Assembly: GCA_964396185.1 (NCBI GenBank) | Contig: CAYNEI010000008.1 | Span: 21,397 to 85,396 of the forward strand | Reading direction: 5' to 3' | DNA from: CAYNEI01 sp964396185 | Lineage (GTDB): Archaea; Thermoplasmatota; SW-10-69-26 | Length of the DNA stretch: 64,000 nucleotides | Shown here: positions 7,172 through 14,773 of the stretch, in pieces | Layout of the letters: every line of letters begins with the position of its first letter | How positions within the stretch are numbered: the stretch's first letter is position 1 | Program-made: the position numbers and the translations under genes | The notes under the pieces: generated by a model | The model's database searches: none | What the model was told of the DNA's origin: nothing | What the model saw: only the letters and a program-made list of their open reading frames with translations

Positions 7172-8524
7172 CTAAATCCTGCCCATATGCGCCAGCGCGC
7201 CCCGTCGGGTGAGCAGGCCGTAGGGCTTTGCCTCCTCGGTGACGATGAGCGCCTCGTGGCGCTGCAGGGTCGCAGCGGCCTCGCCGAGCCGGGTGGCCTG
7301 GTCGACCTGGGGTGGGTTGGGCCCGGCGAACGCGCCTGCCCGCCTCAAGCGCGAGGCCTCGTTGGCCACAAGCTCTGCGAAGACGTCGTCGAGCTTCACC
7401 AGCCCGAGCACGTTGCCATCCTCGATCACCGGCACGGCTGGCACCTCGCGTGCTTCGGCCACGCGGAGCAGCGCCTCGATATCATCGTCCGGGCCCACCG
7501 ATGGTATCGGGGTGATGCAGGCCTCGCCAGCGCTCTGGGCGACCGGGATGAGCTGCTTGGAGCGCAGCCAGGCCGTGTCGTAGGCCCGGGAGAGGTAGCG
7601 CTCGCCGGTGTCTGGCAGGATCACGACGACCGTGGCGTCGTCATCGATGAGGCCCTGGTCGACGGCGCGGTGGATGCCCACGACCGCGGACCCGCTGGAG
7701 GATCCGGTGAGGATCCCCTCCTCGGTGGCCAGGCGCCGGCTCATCTCGAAGCTCTCCTTGTCGCCGACGATGACGAAGTCGTCGATGACGTCGAACCAGA
7801 CCGTGTCCGGGATCAGGTCCTCGCCGATGCCCTCGATCAGATAGCCGTGCGCCTTGTCCAGGTGGGCTTCACCCGTGGCGTGGCGGTCTGCCAGGATGGA
7901 GCCCACCGGGTCCACGCCGATGACGCGGACCTCGTCGTTCTGGTCCTTGAGGTAGGTTCCGATCCCCGAGATCGTGCCTCCGGTGCCGACGCCGGCGACC
8001 AGGTGGGTGATCTCGCCGTCGGTGTCCTCCCAGATCTCAGGCCCGGTGGTCTCGATGTGGGCCTGGGGGTTGGCGTCGTTGAAGTACTGGTTGACGTAGA
8101 ACGCGTTCTCGGTCTCCTCGGCGATGCGTCGGGCCACCGAGTAGTAGGAGCGGGGATCGTCCGGGGCTACGGCGGTGGGGCATCGGATGACCTCGGCGCC
8201 GTAGGCGCGCAACAGGCGCTCTTTCTCGACGGCCATCTTGTCGGGCATGGTGAAGATGACCTCGTAGCCCTTGGACTGGGCGGCCAGGGCCAAGCCGAGA
8301 CCGGTGTTGCCGCTGGTGCCCTCCACGATGGTGCCGCCAGGCTCGAGGTCGCCCTCGCGCTCGGCTTTCTCGATCATGGTGATGCCGATGCGATCTTTCA
8401 CGCTGCCGCCGGGGTTGAAGGACTCGACCTTCGCGTAGACCGCTGGCCCGTCGGGTACGACGCGGCGGAGGCGGACGAGCGGGGTGCGGCCCATGGTCTC
8501 AAGGATGCTGTCGAACGTGCGCAT
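7172..8524 (-). CDS. Cysteine synthase / cystathionine beta-synthase with CBS domains
   Basis: 450 aa PLP enzyme. The Schiff-base lysine is in PGGSVKDR (Lys about 43); GTSGNTG binds the substrate carboxylate and GTGGTISG the PLP phosphate; GSSSG is also present. Residues from about 335 form a pair of CBS modules. This is the architecture of cystathionine beta-synthase and of archaeal cysteine synthases that use O-acetylserine or O-phosphoserine. The exact acceptor cannot be fixed from sequence. First gene of a minus-strand operon (this gene, MidA-like, topA). It diverges from the small gene at 8633, with about 108 bp of shared promoter region. Confidence 0.9.
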   Translation of the reverse strand: MRTFDSILETMGRTPLVRLRRVVPDGPAVYAKVESFNPGGSVKDRIGITMIEKAEREGDLEPGGTIVEGTSGNTGLGLALAAQSKGYEVIFTMPDKMAVEKERLLRAYGAEVIRCPTAVAPDDPRSYYSVARRIAEETENAFYVNQYFNDANPQAHIETTGPEIWEDTDGEITHLVAGVGTGGTISGIGTYLKDQNDEVRVIGVDPVGSILADRHATGEAHLDKAHGYLIEGIGEDLIPDTVWFDVIDDFVIVGDKESFEMSRRLATEEGILTGSSSGSAVVGIHRAVDQGLIDDDATVVVILPDTGERYLSRAYDTAWLRSKQLIPVAQSAGEACITPIPSVGPDDDIEALLRVAEAREVPAVPVIEDGNVLGLVKLDDVFAELVANEASRLRRAGAFAGPNPPQVDQATRLGEAAATLQRHEALIVTEEAKPYGLLTRRGALAHMGRI

Positions 8525-8597
8525 GGGGTCCGGGGCGCATCCAGGGCCAAGCTCTTAAGGGTCTTGGGACCAACGGCCGTTGAGCACTTTTCCGAAA

Positions 8598-8607
8598 CTA
8601 TTATCCA
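8598..8607 (+). promoter_or_regulatory. TATA-like box for the gene at 8633
   Basis: The sequence ACTATTATCC is centred about 30 nt before the ATG at 8633, the spacing expected for a leaderless archaeal transcript. Confidence 0.45.
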
Positions 8608-8632
8608 AGGCTCGACCCACATCTACGTTGTT

Positions 8633-9103
8633 ATGGAGTTCCCTCGGCGTCCGAGCGATCGGAAGCGGATCTCCGGCTCGTGGAACGTGGATCCCAGCAC
8701 GGTGGACGGCTACCGCTTCGGTGGCCTCCCGTGGCCTGTGGAGACCATGCGCTACGCGTACGTGACGCTGCTTGGCGGGTTCAGCGCTGAGCTGCCCGCG
8801 GATGCCATCGGCTTGAACAAGCAAGCCCTCGAGGAGAACACCGAGCTCGAGCCCGGTGATCGGGTCACGATCAGCCTGTTCGAGCGCGGCCGCCCGGTCC
8901 CGCTGATGGTGCGCCCCTCCTTCGAGCTGGTCCCCTTGGACTTCCAGCTCCCAGATGCCTACCTCCAGGCCACCGACGGTGAGGCCGTGCTGGCCCAAGC
9001 CGCTACCGAAGAGCACCTGCCTGGCCTCGAGGAGGTCGCCAGCGGCATCGAGATCGTCATCAACGGCGTGCTGGCTGCCCGCATGCGCGGCACGAGCTCC
9101 TAA
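8633..9103 (+). CDS. Hypothetical protein, 156 aa
   Basis: Starts at MEFPRRPSDRKR, about 30 nt after a TATA-like box, so probably leaderless. The protein is soluble, acidic towards the C-terminus and has no cysteine or membrane segment. Clear stretches are TMRYAYVTLLGG in the first half and GIEIVINGVLAARMRG at the end. I do not recognise a family. It is divergent from the cysteine synthase operon and followed by two small paralogous genes. A frame open upstream to 6884 overlaps the antisense of two real genes and is not used. Confidence 0.6.
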   Translation: MEFPRRPSDRKRISGSWNVDPSTVDGYRFGGLPWPVETMRYAYVTLLGGFSAELPADAIGLNKQALEENTELEPGDRVTISLFERGRPVPLMVRPSFELVPLDFQLPDAYLQATDGEAVLAQAATEEHLPGLEEVASGIEIVINGVLAARMRGTSS

Positions 9104-9149
9104 GCTCGAAAAGCCACAAGGCCCAAGTGGTACGAGCCGATGGACGCTC

Positions 9150-9431
9150 GTGGTGCTCGACTTCCTGAAAGGCCTGTTCGGTGGCAAGGATCTCACGGCC
9201 TACGAGCGCGAGGTGCTGGAGCGCCAGCACAGTCGGCTTTCGAGCAAGATCAGCGATCTCGAAGCCAAGCTGGCCAAGGTGCCTGCTGCCAAGAGCAAGA
9301 AGCAGCAGAACCCCCAGGCGGTCAAGCTCATGTCCCAGATCAAGAAGCTCAAGAAGGAGCGCCAGGGGATCGAGAAGGATCTCGGTGGTGCACCGGACAG
9401 CACCAGCGCGTCGGTCAGCCGTCGCTCATGA
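9150..9431 (+). CDS. Small coiled-coil protein, copy 1 of a tandem pair
   Basis: 93 aa from GTG 9150 (or GTG 9153). The protein begins VVLDFLKGLFGGK and continues with LTAYEREVLERQ, then a Lys/Glu/Gln-rich helical region with heptad-like spacing (SQIKKLKKERQGIEKDLGG) and a short disordered tail. The same layout occurs in the gene at 9644. No known domain is recognised. Both copies share the GTG start context and the motif LTAYEREVL, so they arose by duplication. The intergenic sequence between them holds a long imperfect inverted repeat. Confidence 0.6.
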   Translation: MVLDFLKGLFGGKDLTAYEREVLERQHSRLSSKISDLEAKLAKVPAAKSKKQQNPQAVKLMSQIKKLKKERQGIEKDLGGAPDSTSASVSRRS

Positions 9432-9456
9432 TCCAGCGGGCAACGCTCACCACAAC

Positions 9457-9582
9457 CCCTCACCACAACGTCACAAAGGACACAACGGTCTGCTCGGGAC
9501 ACGGATCCACGGGTTGCCCCCTGCTTGCTCCCTCCAACCGTCGCTCTCTCCTCGTTGTGCCGTTGTGCCTTTGTGGTGAACG
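9457..9582. repeat. Dispersed inverted repeat, CACAAAGG type (copy A)
   Basis: The left arm 9457-9488 contains TCACCACAACG, TCACAAAGG and ACACAACGG. The right arm 9551-9582 is an imperfect reverse complement (TTCACCACAAAGG, CACAACGG, CACAACGAG when read on the minus strand). Each arm is a run of 8-10-nt CACAA-type words. It lies between two co-oriented paralogous genes, so it is not confined to operon ends. Confidence 0.65.
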
Positions 9583-9643
9583 TCGGTCCAAGGTTGGTGG
9601 GGTCCAACGAAACCCTCAAGTGGGTGGCCGTGGACTGGTAGAT

Positions 9644-9940
9644 GTGGTCCTCGACCGTCTCAAGCAGCTGTTCACCGGCAAACAGCTCACGGCCTACGAA
9701 CGCGAGGTGCTCGCCCGTGAGTACGACCGCGTAGGCCAGAAACTCGAGACCAAGCAGCGACAGCTCGGCGGCGTCCAGTGCGTCGGCTGCGCCAAGAAAG
9801 AGGACCCACGCGCCAACCGGCTCATCGCCCAGATCAAAGCGCTCAAGAAGCGCCAGAGCGAGATCGAGAAGGAGCTCGGCGGTGTTCCCGAGACGCCCGA
9901 GACGCGCGCCAGCCGCCGCAGCAAGCGGGCCTCTGCTTGA
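9644..9940 (+). CDS. Small coiled-coil protein, copy 2 of a tandem pair
   Basis: 98 aa from GTG 9644 (VVLDRLKQLFTGK). It shares the LTAYEREVL motif and the basic helical region (QIKALKKRQSEIEKELGG) with the gene at 9150, but adds CVGCAKK in the middle, a CxxC pair absent from copy 1. The C-terminus is Arg/Ser-rich. Function unknown; a DNA- or membrane-associated coiled-coil role would be a guess. It converges with the oxidoreductase gene at 10115. Confidence 0.6.
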   Translation: MVLDRLKQLFTGKQLTAYEREVLAREYDRVGQKLETKQRQLGGVQCVGCAKKEDPRANRLIAQIKALKKRQSEIEKELGGVPETPETRASRRSKRASA

Positions 9941-9958
9941 CCGCGGCGCTTAGCGCCC

Positions 9959-10077
9959 GACCACGAAGCACACGAGGGGCACCACTGGCCACGAAGAATC
10001 CATCATAACGATTACAACCGTCCATTGGGCCTTCTTGACTCTTTGTGGCCCGTTGTGGCTTGGTGTCCTTTCTGGTC
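9959..10077. repeat. Dispersed inverted repeat, CACGAAG/CACAAAG type (copy B)
   Basis: The left arm 9959-9999 (GACCACGAAGCACACGAGG, then CACCACTGGCCACGAAGAAT) and the right arm 10031-10077 are imperfect reverse complements of about 70 percent identity. They lie between convergent genes, where they could end transcription from both sides. Confidence 0.55.
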
Positions 10078-10080
10078 CGG

Positions 10081-10119
10081 TCGTCGGTTCAGGTCGTAGG
10101 TTCAGGTCGTAGGTTCAGG
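10081..10119. repeat. Three tandem 13-bp repeats over a stop codon
   Basis: Units TCGTCGGTTCAGG, TCGTAGGTTCAGG and TCGTAGGTTCAGG occupy 10081-10093, 10094-10106 and 10107-10119. The last unit contains the TGA stop of the oxidoreductase gene on the minus strand. The period of 13 shifts frame, so the copies offer stop codons in all three minus frames. Confidence 0.8.
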
Positions 10120-11143
10120 CCATCTCGACCACGATCTTGCCGAACTGCTCCCCCTTCTCCAGGCGCGCGAAGGCGTCCTTGGCCTCGCTGAAGGGGAACG
10201 TCTTGTCCACGACCGGTTCGAGCCAGCCGTTGAACACGAGAGCCATGGCCTCGTCGAACTCTTGCGCGTTGGCCATGGTCGAGCCGATGAACTCGAGCTG
10301 CCGGTAGAAGACGTATCGCAGGTCGATCTCAGGCTGGAAGCCCGCCGTGGCTCCGCAGCAGACGAGCTTGCCACCAGGCCGCAGGGCGCGCTGGGCTTGC
10401 TCCCAGACCGGTGCACCGGCGGTGTCGAGCACGACGTCCACGCCTCGCTTGTCGGTGAGCGCGTGGACCTGCTTGCCCCAGTCCTCCTCGGTGTAGAAGA
10501 CAACCTCGTCAGCGCCCAGCTCCATGGCCTTGTCGGCCTTCTCCTTGGTGCTCGTGGTGGCGATGACGTGCCCACCCAGGTGCTTGACGATTTGGATGGC
10601 GGCTGTGGCCACCCCGCCACCAGCACCGGGGACGAGCACCAGGTCACCCGGGCGGATGCCAGCCTTGTTGGCCATGCGCCAGGCGGTCTGGAAGACCAGA
10701 GGCGAGGCAGCGGCCTGAGGCGTCTCAAGCGTGCCGGGTCGAAGCAGGACGTTGCGGGCAGGCACGACGACGTGCTCGGTGAGCGCGCCAGCCACGTGCT
10801 CGCCCAGGATGGCGAAGCTCTCGCAGAGCGACTGCTCTCCCCGCTCGCAGGCAGGGCAGAAGCCGCACCAGAGCGCTGGGTTGACGACGACCGAGTCGCC
10901 GCGCTCCAGGCCCGCGACGTCGTCGCCGACCTCGGCCACGACGCCAGCCAGGTCCGTGCCGAGCACGTGCGGGAGCTCAAGCTCGAGCCCGGGCCAGCCC
11001 TCGCGGACCCAGAGGTCGAGGTGGTTGAGCGCTACGGCCTCGACCTTGATCTTGACATCCCCTGGACCTGGTGTGGGCTCAGGGACGTCGAGGAAGTCGA
11101 GGACCTCGGGCCCGCCGTGCTCCGTGAAGCCGAAAGCGCGCAT
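10115..11143 (-). CDS. Zinc-type alcohol dehydrogenase / quinone-oxidoreductase family protein
   Basis: 342 aa medium-chain dehydrogenase/reductase. The N-terminal half has GTDLAGVVAEVG and the structural zinc ligands CGFCPACERGEQSLC. The Rossmann half has VLVPGAGGGVATAAIQIVK and VDVVLDTAG. A catalytic-zinc GHE signature is not obvious, and the N-terminus resembles quinone reductase-like members (LNHLDLWVREG). The substrate is therefore unknown; NADPH-dependent reduction of a carbonyl or quinone is the usual role. Single gene with no obvious partners. Confidence 0.85.
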   Translation of the reverse strand: MRAFGFTEHGGPEVLDFLDVPEPTPGPGDVKIKVEAVALNHLDLWVREGWPGLELELPHVLGTDLAGVVAEVGDDVAGLERGDSVVVNPALWCGFCPACERGEQSLCESFAILGEHVAGALTEHVVVPARNVLLRPGTLETPQAAASPLVFQTAWRMANKAGIRPGDLVLVPGAGGGVATAAIQIVKHLGGHVIATTSTKEKADKAMELGADEVVFYTEEDWGKQVHALTDKRGVDVVLDTAGAPVWEQAQRALRPGGKLVCCGATAGFQPEIDLRYVFYRQLEFIGSTMANAQEFDEAMALVFNGWLEPVVDKTFPFSEAKDAFARLEKGEQFGKIVVEMA

Positions 11144-11282
11144 GAGCGCGCCTAAGGCTCTCCGGTATGAAAGCGCTGCGGCGAGAACGTCGCATCGTCG
11201 TCGGGGCGTTCGCAGGCCCCTTGTCGCGGATGTGTCGACCTGGCCGATCAGGCCAGACCGTCATCGGGGGATCCCAGAGGCG

Positions 11283-11498
11283 CTACCAGGGGTTGACGCC
11301 GTCCTCGAGGATCTGGATGTTCGTTGCGCGCGGGCCTTTCTCGGCCTGCTCGATCTCGAACTCAACTTCCTGACCCTCACGTGGCTTGCCATCGTCGATG
11401 TCGTCCATGTGGAAGAAGACGTCGTCGTCGGAAGCCGGGGTCTCGATGAAACCGTAGCCCTTCCTGTTGTGGAAGAACTTGACCGTACCAGTGGCCAT
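11283..11498 (-). CDS. csp: Cold-shock protein, CspA family
   Basis: 71 aa single cold-shock domain. RNP1 is GYGFI and RNP2 VFFHM; the conserved basic start is TGTVKFFHNRKG and the end is AEKGPRATNIQIL. It binds single-stranded nucleic acid and acts as an RNA chaperone. A TATA-like stretch (AAACCTTTTCAAGG) lies about 30 nt upstream. A second member is at 16148. A CTGGCC-GATCA-GGCCAG hairpin at 11240-11256 follows the stop and may help end the transcript. Confidence 0.92.
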   Translation of the reverse strand: MATGTVKFFHNRKGYGFIETPASDDDVFFHMDDIDDGKPREGQEVEFEIEQAEKGPRATNIQILEDGVNPW

Positions 11499-11653
11499 GG
11501 GATTGCTTAGAGCAGGCCTCCCCTTGAAAAGGTTTGGGTAGAGGACCCCGATCCGGGGTAGGGTGGCGTGTGGGGGTCTAGAGGCCCGTGGAGGCCATCT
11601 GGGCGGGGCTCCTCATGCCAAACTGCTCGCCTCGGATCGGCGAGGCAAGCTGA

Positions 11654-12109
11654 TCACCACACCTGATCCGCCACGTCGAGCACAACGATCCTCTGATGCT
11701 CGTCGAGGCCCGAGAGCCTTCTCTTCAGTTTTCTGGGCTTCCGGCCATAGTAGATCCAGATTCGATGTGCAACCCTCGCTGACAGAAGCTTCCTGATGGA
11801 CTTCAACCGGGGCGATGAGTCGATCTCGATCGCCGCAACCGGAGCCACCCGTGGACCCCAGACGACGTCGATCGAGCCACCGCAAGGGGGCTTCCACTCG
11901 GTGTGGCCGTTGTAACCGAACTCCAGTGCGAGGTCCCTGATCTCAGCCTGCAGCGCCTTGTGGAACTCGTATTTTCCCGACTCGATTGACGGGACCGTCT
12001 CAATGATCGAAACGGTTTCCTCTCGGAGGCGCTTGCTTGAAATCGGAGGGCGGTCTCCGCCTGTGGGGGATCCCCCGCCTACCTCCACTCGATAAGGTGG
12101 ATCGCTCAC
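11654..12109 (-). CDS. Hypothetical protein, possible PD-(D/E)XK-type nuclease
   Basis: 151 aa. The order FHKALQAEIRDLALEFGY, GGSIDVVWG, AAIEIDSSPRLKSIRKLL and IWIYYG resembles restriction-endonuclease-like proteins: a helix with Glu, an Asp on a strand, Glu-x-Asp on the next strand and a following basic helix. The typical catalytic lysine spacing is not exact, so activity is uncertain. Last gene of the coupled operon starting at 13641, 17 bp after the OB-fold gene. Base composition is lower in GC than the flanking core genes. No known family is claimed. Confidence 0.55.
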   Translation of the reverse strand: MSDPPYRVEVGGGSPTGGDRPPISSKRLREETVSIIETVPSIESGKYEFHKALQAEIRDLALEFGYNGHTEWKPPCGGSIDVVWGPRVAPVAAIEIDSSPRLKSIRKLLSARVAHRIWIYYGRKPRKLKRRLSGLDEHQRIVVLDVADQVW

Positions 12110-12125
12110 GGAAATCTATCCTCCA

Positions 12126-12569
12126 TCACAACCTCTCCACAGAGGTCCGGCTATCGATCACTAGCTCGGGGCGGCGGTTGAAAGAGTCTACCCTCGCACC
12201 AGTGATCTCGTAGACCGCACCCTCCTCGAGGCTCGGCGGGGAATCGGAGGCCCACGATTTGAACGAGATCGTCTCCTCAGGGTTTGCAGCGTCCTGTAAG
12301 ACTCCTCGCTGAGACATGTTGGCCTCTGCCTGATCCGGGGTAGGGTCCACAAGAGTCTTGACCCGGACGCGGACCGGTACCCGTTTGTCGTTTGTTGTAA
12401 TCCGGCCCAACGTCTTACAGGGCGCTAGCTTCCGGTGTGATCCATTCTCAAGGTACGGCTCAGGCTTGAGCTCATTCTGAGACGGAAGCTTGTGGTCCCC
12501 ACGCCCGGGCGAGAGCTGGTTCGCCCAGTGCTTCTTGCGCTGCTCATCGGGGTTGAACGCCATCTTCAC
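12126..12569 (-). CDS. Hypothetical OB-fold (RPA-like) single-stranded-DNA-binding protein
   Basis: 147 aa. After a charged N-terminus the sequence LGRITTNDKRVPVRVRVKTL, SQRGVLQDA, ETISFKSWA, LEEGAVYEITGARVDSF and PELVIDSRTSVERL follows the strand order of archaeal RPA-type OB folds. Such domains bind ssDNA or ssRNA. The ATG overlaps the stop of the preceding 45-aa ORF (ATGA). The pairing with a possible nuclease downstream and a RelE/ParE-like gene upstream suggests a nucleic-acid-targeting module. The fold call is by pattern only. Confidence 0.55.
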   Translation of the reverse strand: MKMAFNPDEQRKKHWANQLSPGRGDHKLPSQNELKPEPYLENGSHRKLAPCKTLGRITTNDKRVPVRVRVKTLVDPTPDQAEANMSQRGVLQDAANPEETISFKSWASDSPPSLEEGAVYEITGARVDSFNRRPELVIDSRTSVERL

Positions 12570-12703
12570 CTCACCCCCCTCAACCGTTCCATGGCCCCGC
12601 GGCCTGGCGGGATGTCCACAGTGGCGCCCACAAGTCGCAGGAAAATCCGGAGTCCAACCATCCGGGTCCGAACCACGACAACGTCGGGAGCTAATGGGCT
12701 CAC
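12566..12703 (-). CDS. Small coupled ORF, 45 aa
   Basis: A GTG start at 12703 overlaps the TGA stop of the RelE/ParE-like gene, and its own stop overlaps the ATG of the OB-fold gene. The product (VSPLAPDVVVVRTRMVGLR, then IFLRLVGATVDIPPG) is short, basic and hydrophobic. No family is recognised. The double overlap is the main evidence that it is translated, and it would couple the two larger genes. A non-functional spacer frame remains possible. Confidence 0.4.
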   Translation of the reverse strand: MSPLAPDVVVVRTRMVGLRIFLRLVGATVDIPPGRGAMERLRGVR

Positions 12704-13086
12704 GCTCCCACCTCCAGGGGATTCTCCGGGGAACGCACGACGATCCTGTGCGCGTGGGCCTCTTCCTTCAGGATCGGGCGGAGCCATCTGTAGCCTCGTC
12801 GCCGATCAAAGAGGCGTACAACCCAGACGCCCTCACGGTCGCACATGAAGACACACCGGTACGGGCCGATGCGTAGCCTTTGAAACTGGCGCTCTGTAGC
12901 CAGATGCAGGGCATCGATATCCAGTCTAGCCCGCCTCGCATGTGGGCTGGCTAGCCAACGCAGCCGGTCGACGATCCGGCGCTCCTCGAGCCGGCCGAGT
13001 TCATCTAGAAATCCGCGGACCTGCTCATGGATGTACACTTCGCGCGGTCGGGTGGGTTCGTCGTATCCGGCGGAGTACGCACTCAT
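12700..13086 (-). CDS. RelE/ParE-superfamily-like protein
   Basis: 128 aa from ATG 13086, which overlaps the preceding stop. The C-terminal half reads LATERQFQRLRIGPYRCVFMCD and VWVVRLFDRRRGYRWL, the strand pattern of RelE/ParE toxins (LRIGxYRxxF ... V..I..RR..Y). The N-terminal helices (IHEQVRGFLDELGRL) also fit. Toxins of this type cleave mRNA on the ribosome or inhibit gyrase. A classical antitoxin is not obvious; the 56-aa upstream product is a candidate by position only. It could instead be a domesticated regulator. Confidence 0.6.
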   Translation of the reverse strand: MSAYSAGYDEPTRPREVYIHEQVRGFLDELGRLEERRIVDRLRWLASPHARRARLDIDALHLATERQFQRLRIGPYRCVFMCDREGVWVVRLFDRRRGYRWLRPILKEEAHAHRIVVRSPENPLEVGA

Positions 13087-13253
13087 CGGGCCCACCTCGG
13101 GCGAGCTGGCGGGATGGGGATCTCCTGAGCCCCGGCCGGCATCCCGCGCCCCATCCAATCGTAGACCGCAGTGTGCAGGACGATGGCGGCCCGGACAGCC
13201 TTGGATCCCTCGGTCGGTGACGGACGGGGAAGGAGCTTGCCCGTCTCACTCAT
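13083..13253 (-). CDS. Hypothetical small protein, 56 aa
   Basis: Starts at ATG 13253, inside the last codons of the preceding gene, and ends by overlapping the next ATG at 13086. The sequence contains SKAVRAAIVLHTAVYDWMGRG and a Pro/Arg-rich end. No family is recognised. Its position directly before the RelE/ParE-like gene is where an antitoxin would be expected, but no DNA-binding motif is seen. Confidence 0.5.
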   Translation of the reverse strand: MSETGKLLPRPSPTEGSKAVRAAIVLHTAVYDWMGRGMPAGAQEIPIPPARPRWAR

Positions 13254-13641
13254 GGCCGTCCACCTCCCTGGAAGGCTCAAGCAGGGCGGCGAGGAGCCAA
13301 AGGGCCTCGCCATCGGTCTCCGCAACGAACTCAGCGGTTCCCCGGTGCTCATCCAGCTCTTCTAGCCACGGCTCCAGATCCTCCTCCCAGATCCCGCCGA
13401 GCTCTGCAGCCTCCTGGTGCATCCACTGGCGGATCGCTCCCTCGTCGGGGCGGCCAGCTTCGTCGACAAGCTCAAGGTGGGCGACGAGATACTCATCAGG
13501 GACGGGACCACGTACGGCGCCCAGTACGATGAGCTGGAGTTCGGAGGAGACCGCCTTCAGAATCGCGTCGCGGCGGATCCGCGGCCCATCGTTTGGATTC
13601 TGGCCCTCTTCGGCTCGGAACGATGATGTTGTAGGCATCAT
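13246..13641 (-). CDS. Hypothetical acidic protein, 131 aa (first gene of operon)
   Basis: An acidic protein (many Glu/Asp, only a few Lys) with helical stretches such as RRDAILKAVSSELQLIVLGA, IRQWMHQEAAELGG and ALWLLAALLEPSR. No family is recognised. A TATA-like box at 13664-13671 lies about 27 nt before the start, so the operon transcript would be leaderless. Its end overlaps the start at 13253. Strong acidity in the first gene of a module with nucleic-acid-binding partners is reminiscent of antitoxins or DNA mimics, but this is inference. Confidence 0.55.
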   Translation of the reverse strand: MMPTTSSFRAEEGQNPNDGPRIRRDAILKAVSSELQLIVLGAVRGPVPDEYLVAHLELVDEAGRPDEGAIRQWMHQEAAELGGIWEEDLEPWLEELDEHRGTAEFVAETDGEALWLLAALLEPSREVDGHE

Positions 13642-13663
13642 ACGTACCGAGGACCCATCCCAC

Positions 13664-13671
13664 CCTATAAC
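13664..13671 (-). promoter_or_regulatory. TATA-like box for the 13641 operon
   Basis: On the minus strand GTTATAGG lies about 27 nt before the ATG at 13641. The surrounding 13640-13790 region is visibly AT-richer than the rest of the window and separates two divergent transcription units. Confidence 0.45.
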
Positions 13672-13808
13672 GCCCGAAACCGGGGGTTTGAGCGCTTCTC
13701 TTGTAACTCTCTTCTCCTGTTTCTTTAATTACTATGTATCCAAAGCATCGCTTCGCTAAGGGAGAACGATGCAGGAAACTTCGTAGCTGAGGAGGTCTTG
13801 TCGAGGGT

Positions 13809-14759
13809 ATGGCATCTCAAGAGTCGCCGATCCCTGAGGAGGTTTCACGCAAACTGGCGGGGTGTGATCGCGCCCATGGCCGCCTTTCGAGGGGCCCCAA
13901 AGGTGGCGAGAGCTGCAACCGTGAAGGTTGGTGTGCCGCGTGTACAGACCACATCGTGGGAAGACGACTTGCGGGGGGTGACGGCCTCGAAGAGCGACTC
14001 GAAGCCTGCGCGCGCGCCTCGAAAGGGTTCGCCATCCTCAGCTACCCGCTCCGTTGCGCCCAAGACGCCAGTATCGCTAGGGTGCTGGATGCTGGCCGAG
14101 CAGCCATCCGTCGGTCGCTCGCAAGAGCCCTTGGATACACGGGCCCCCGGGGAGCATCCGATTGGAAGAGCGCGAGGAAACAGATCGGTGCGGCTTGGAG
14201 AGTAGACCCCCTGGGCTTGTATCGCCCGGAGTGGGACGGACACTCCCCTTCGGAGTGGCCGATCCGGGCACCCTCCATCGATCTCTTGGTACCGCTCGTG
14301 AAGCGCACACCCAACGGGCTCAAGCCTATTCGCGGCCGATCTCTCGAGAGGAGGCAGGAGGCGGCAAAGAATGAGTTCTATGCGAGGTATATCAGCTCCG
14401 AGAAGATTCCAAATGTCTCCTCGTACGACGACCCGGGCCTTCCAGACCTGCTACTACGACTCCCACCACCGGGGAGAAGGCAGGCCAGTTGGAGAGAGGT
14501 GAAAAAGATAGAGTTCCGGAAACCTTGGTTCGATCTCCGGGTAGAACCGTGGTCCACGCTCAGTGGGATGGAACCAGATAACCCATTGTCGGTTGCCAAC
14601 CGATACGAATACCCCGAGCTTGAGGAGCTCACACGGCGCCACATGCTCGAGCCAGCGGAGGCGTTCCGTGAACTATGGCTGATCGATCAAGCGTTGAATC
14701 GGCGTATCGATTACATGGGGATTCTCGGGCGCCATTCCTTCCCCTGGGATGAAGCGTAG
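13809..14759 (+). CDS. Hypothetical protein with N-terminal cysteine cluster, 316 aa
   Basis: Starts at MASQESPIPEEV. Near residues 36-45 it has CNREGWCAAC, which with the following His could bind zinc. The rest is Arg/Trp/Pro-rich and soluble, with SIDLLVPLVKRTPNG, NEFYARYISSEKIP and LWLIDQALNRRIDYMG. No known family is recognised. It is divergent from the operon at 13641 and convergent with the DUF429-like gene. Composition is less GC-rich than core genes, consistent with acquired DNA. Confidence 0.55.
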   Translation: MASQESPIPEEVSRKLAGCDRAHGRLSRGPKGGESCNREGWCAACTDHIVGRRLAGGDGLEERLEACARASKGFAILSYPLRCAQDASIARVLDAGRAAIRRSLARALGYTGPRGASDWKSARKQIGAAWRVDPLGLYRPEWDGHSPSEWPIRAPSIDLLVPLVKRTPNGLKPIRGRSLERRQEAAKNEFYARYISSEKIPNVSSYDDPGLPDLLLRLPPPGRRQASWREVKKIEFRKPWFDLRVEPWSTLSGMEPDNPLSVANRYEYPELEELTRRHMLEPAEAFRELWLIDQALNRRIDYMGILGRHSFPWDEA

Positions 14760-14773
14760 CAGAAGAGATCGCG

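Noticed and set aside
6884..8632. N-terminal 583 residues of a 739-aa plus-strand frame
   Set aside because: Antisense to the MidA-like and cysteine synthase genes; only the part from ATG 8633 lies in free sequence and has a promoter.
11240..11256. CTGGCC-GATCA-GGCCAG hairpin as an intrinsic terminator of the cold-shock gene
   Set aside because: The stem is only 6 bp and no T-rich tract follows on the minus strand; noted only within the gene entry.
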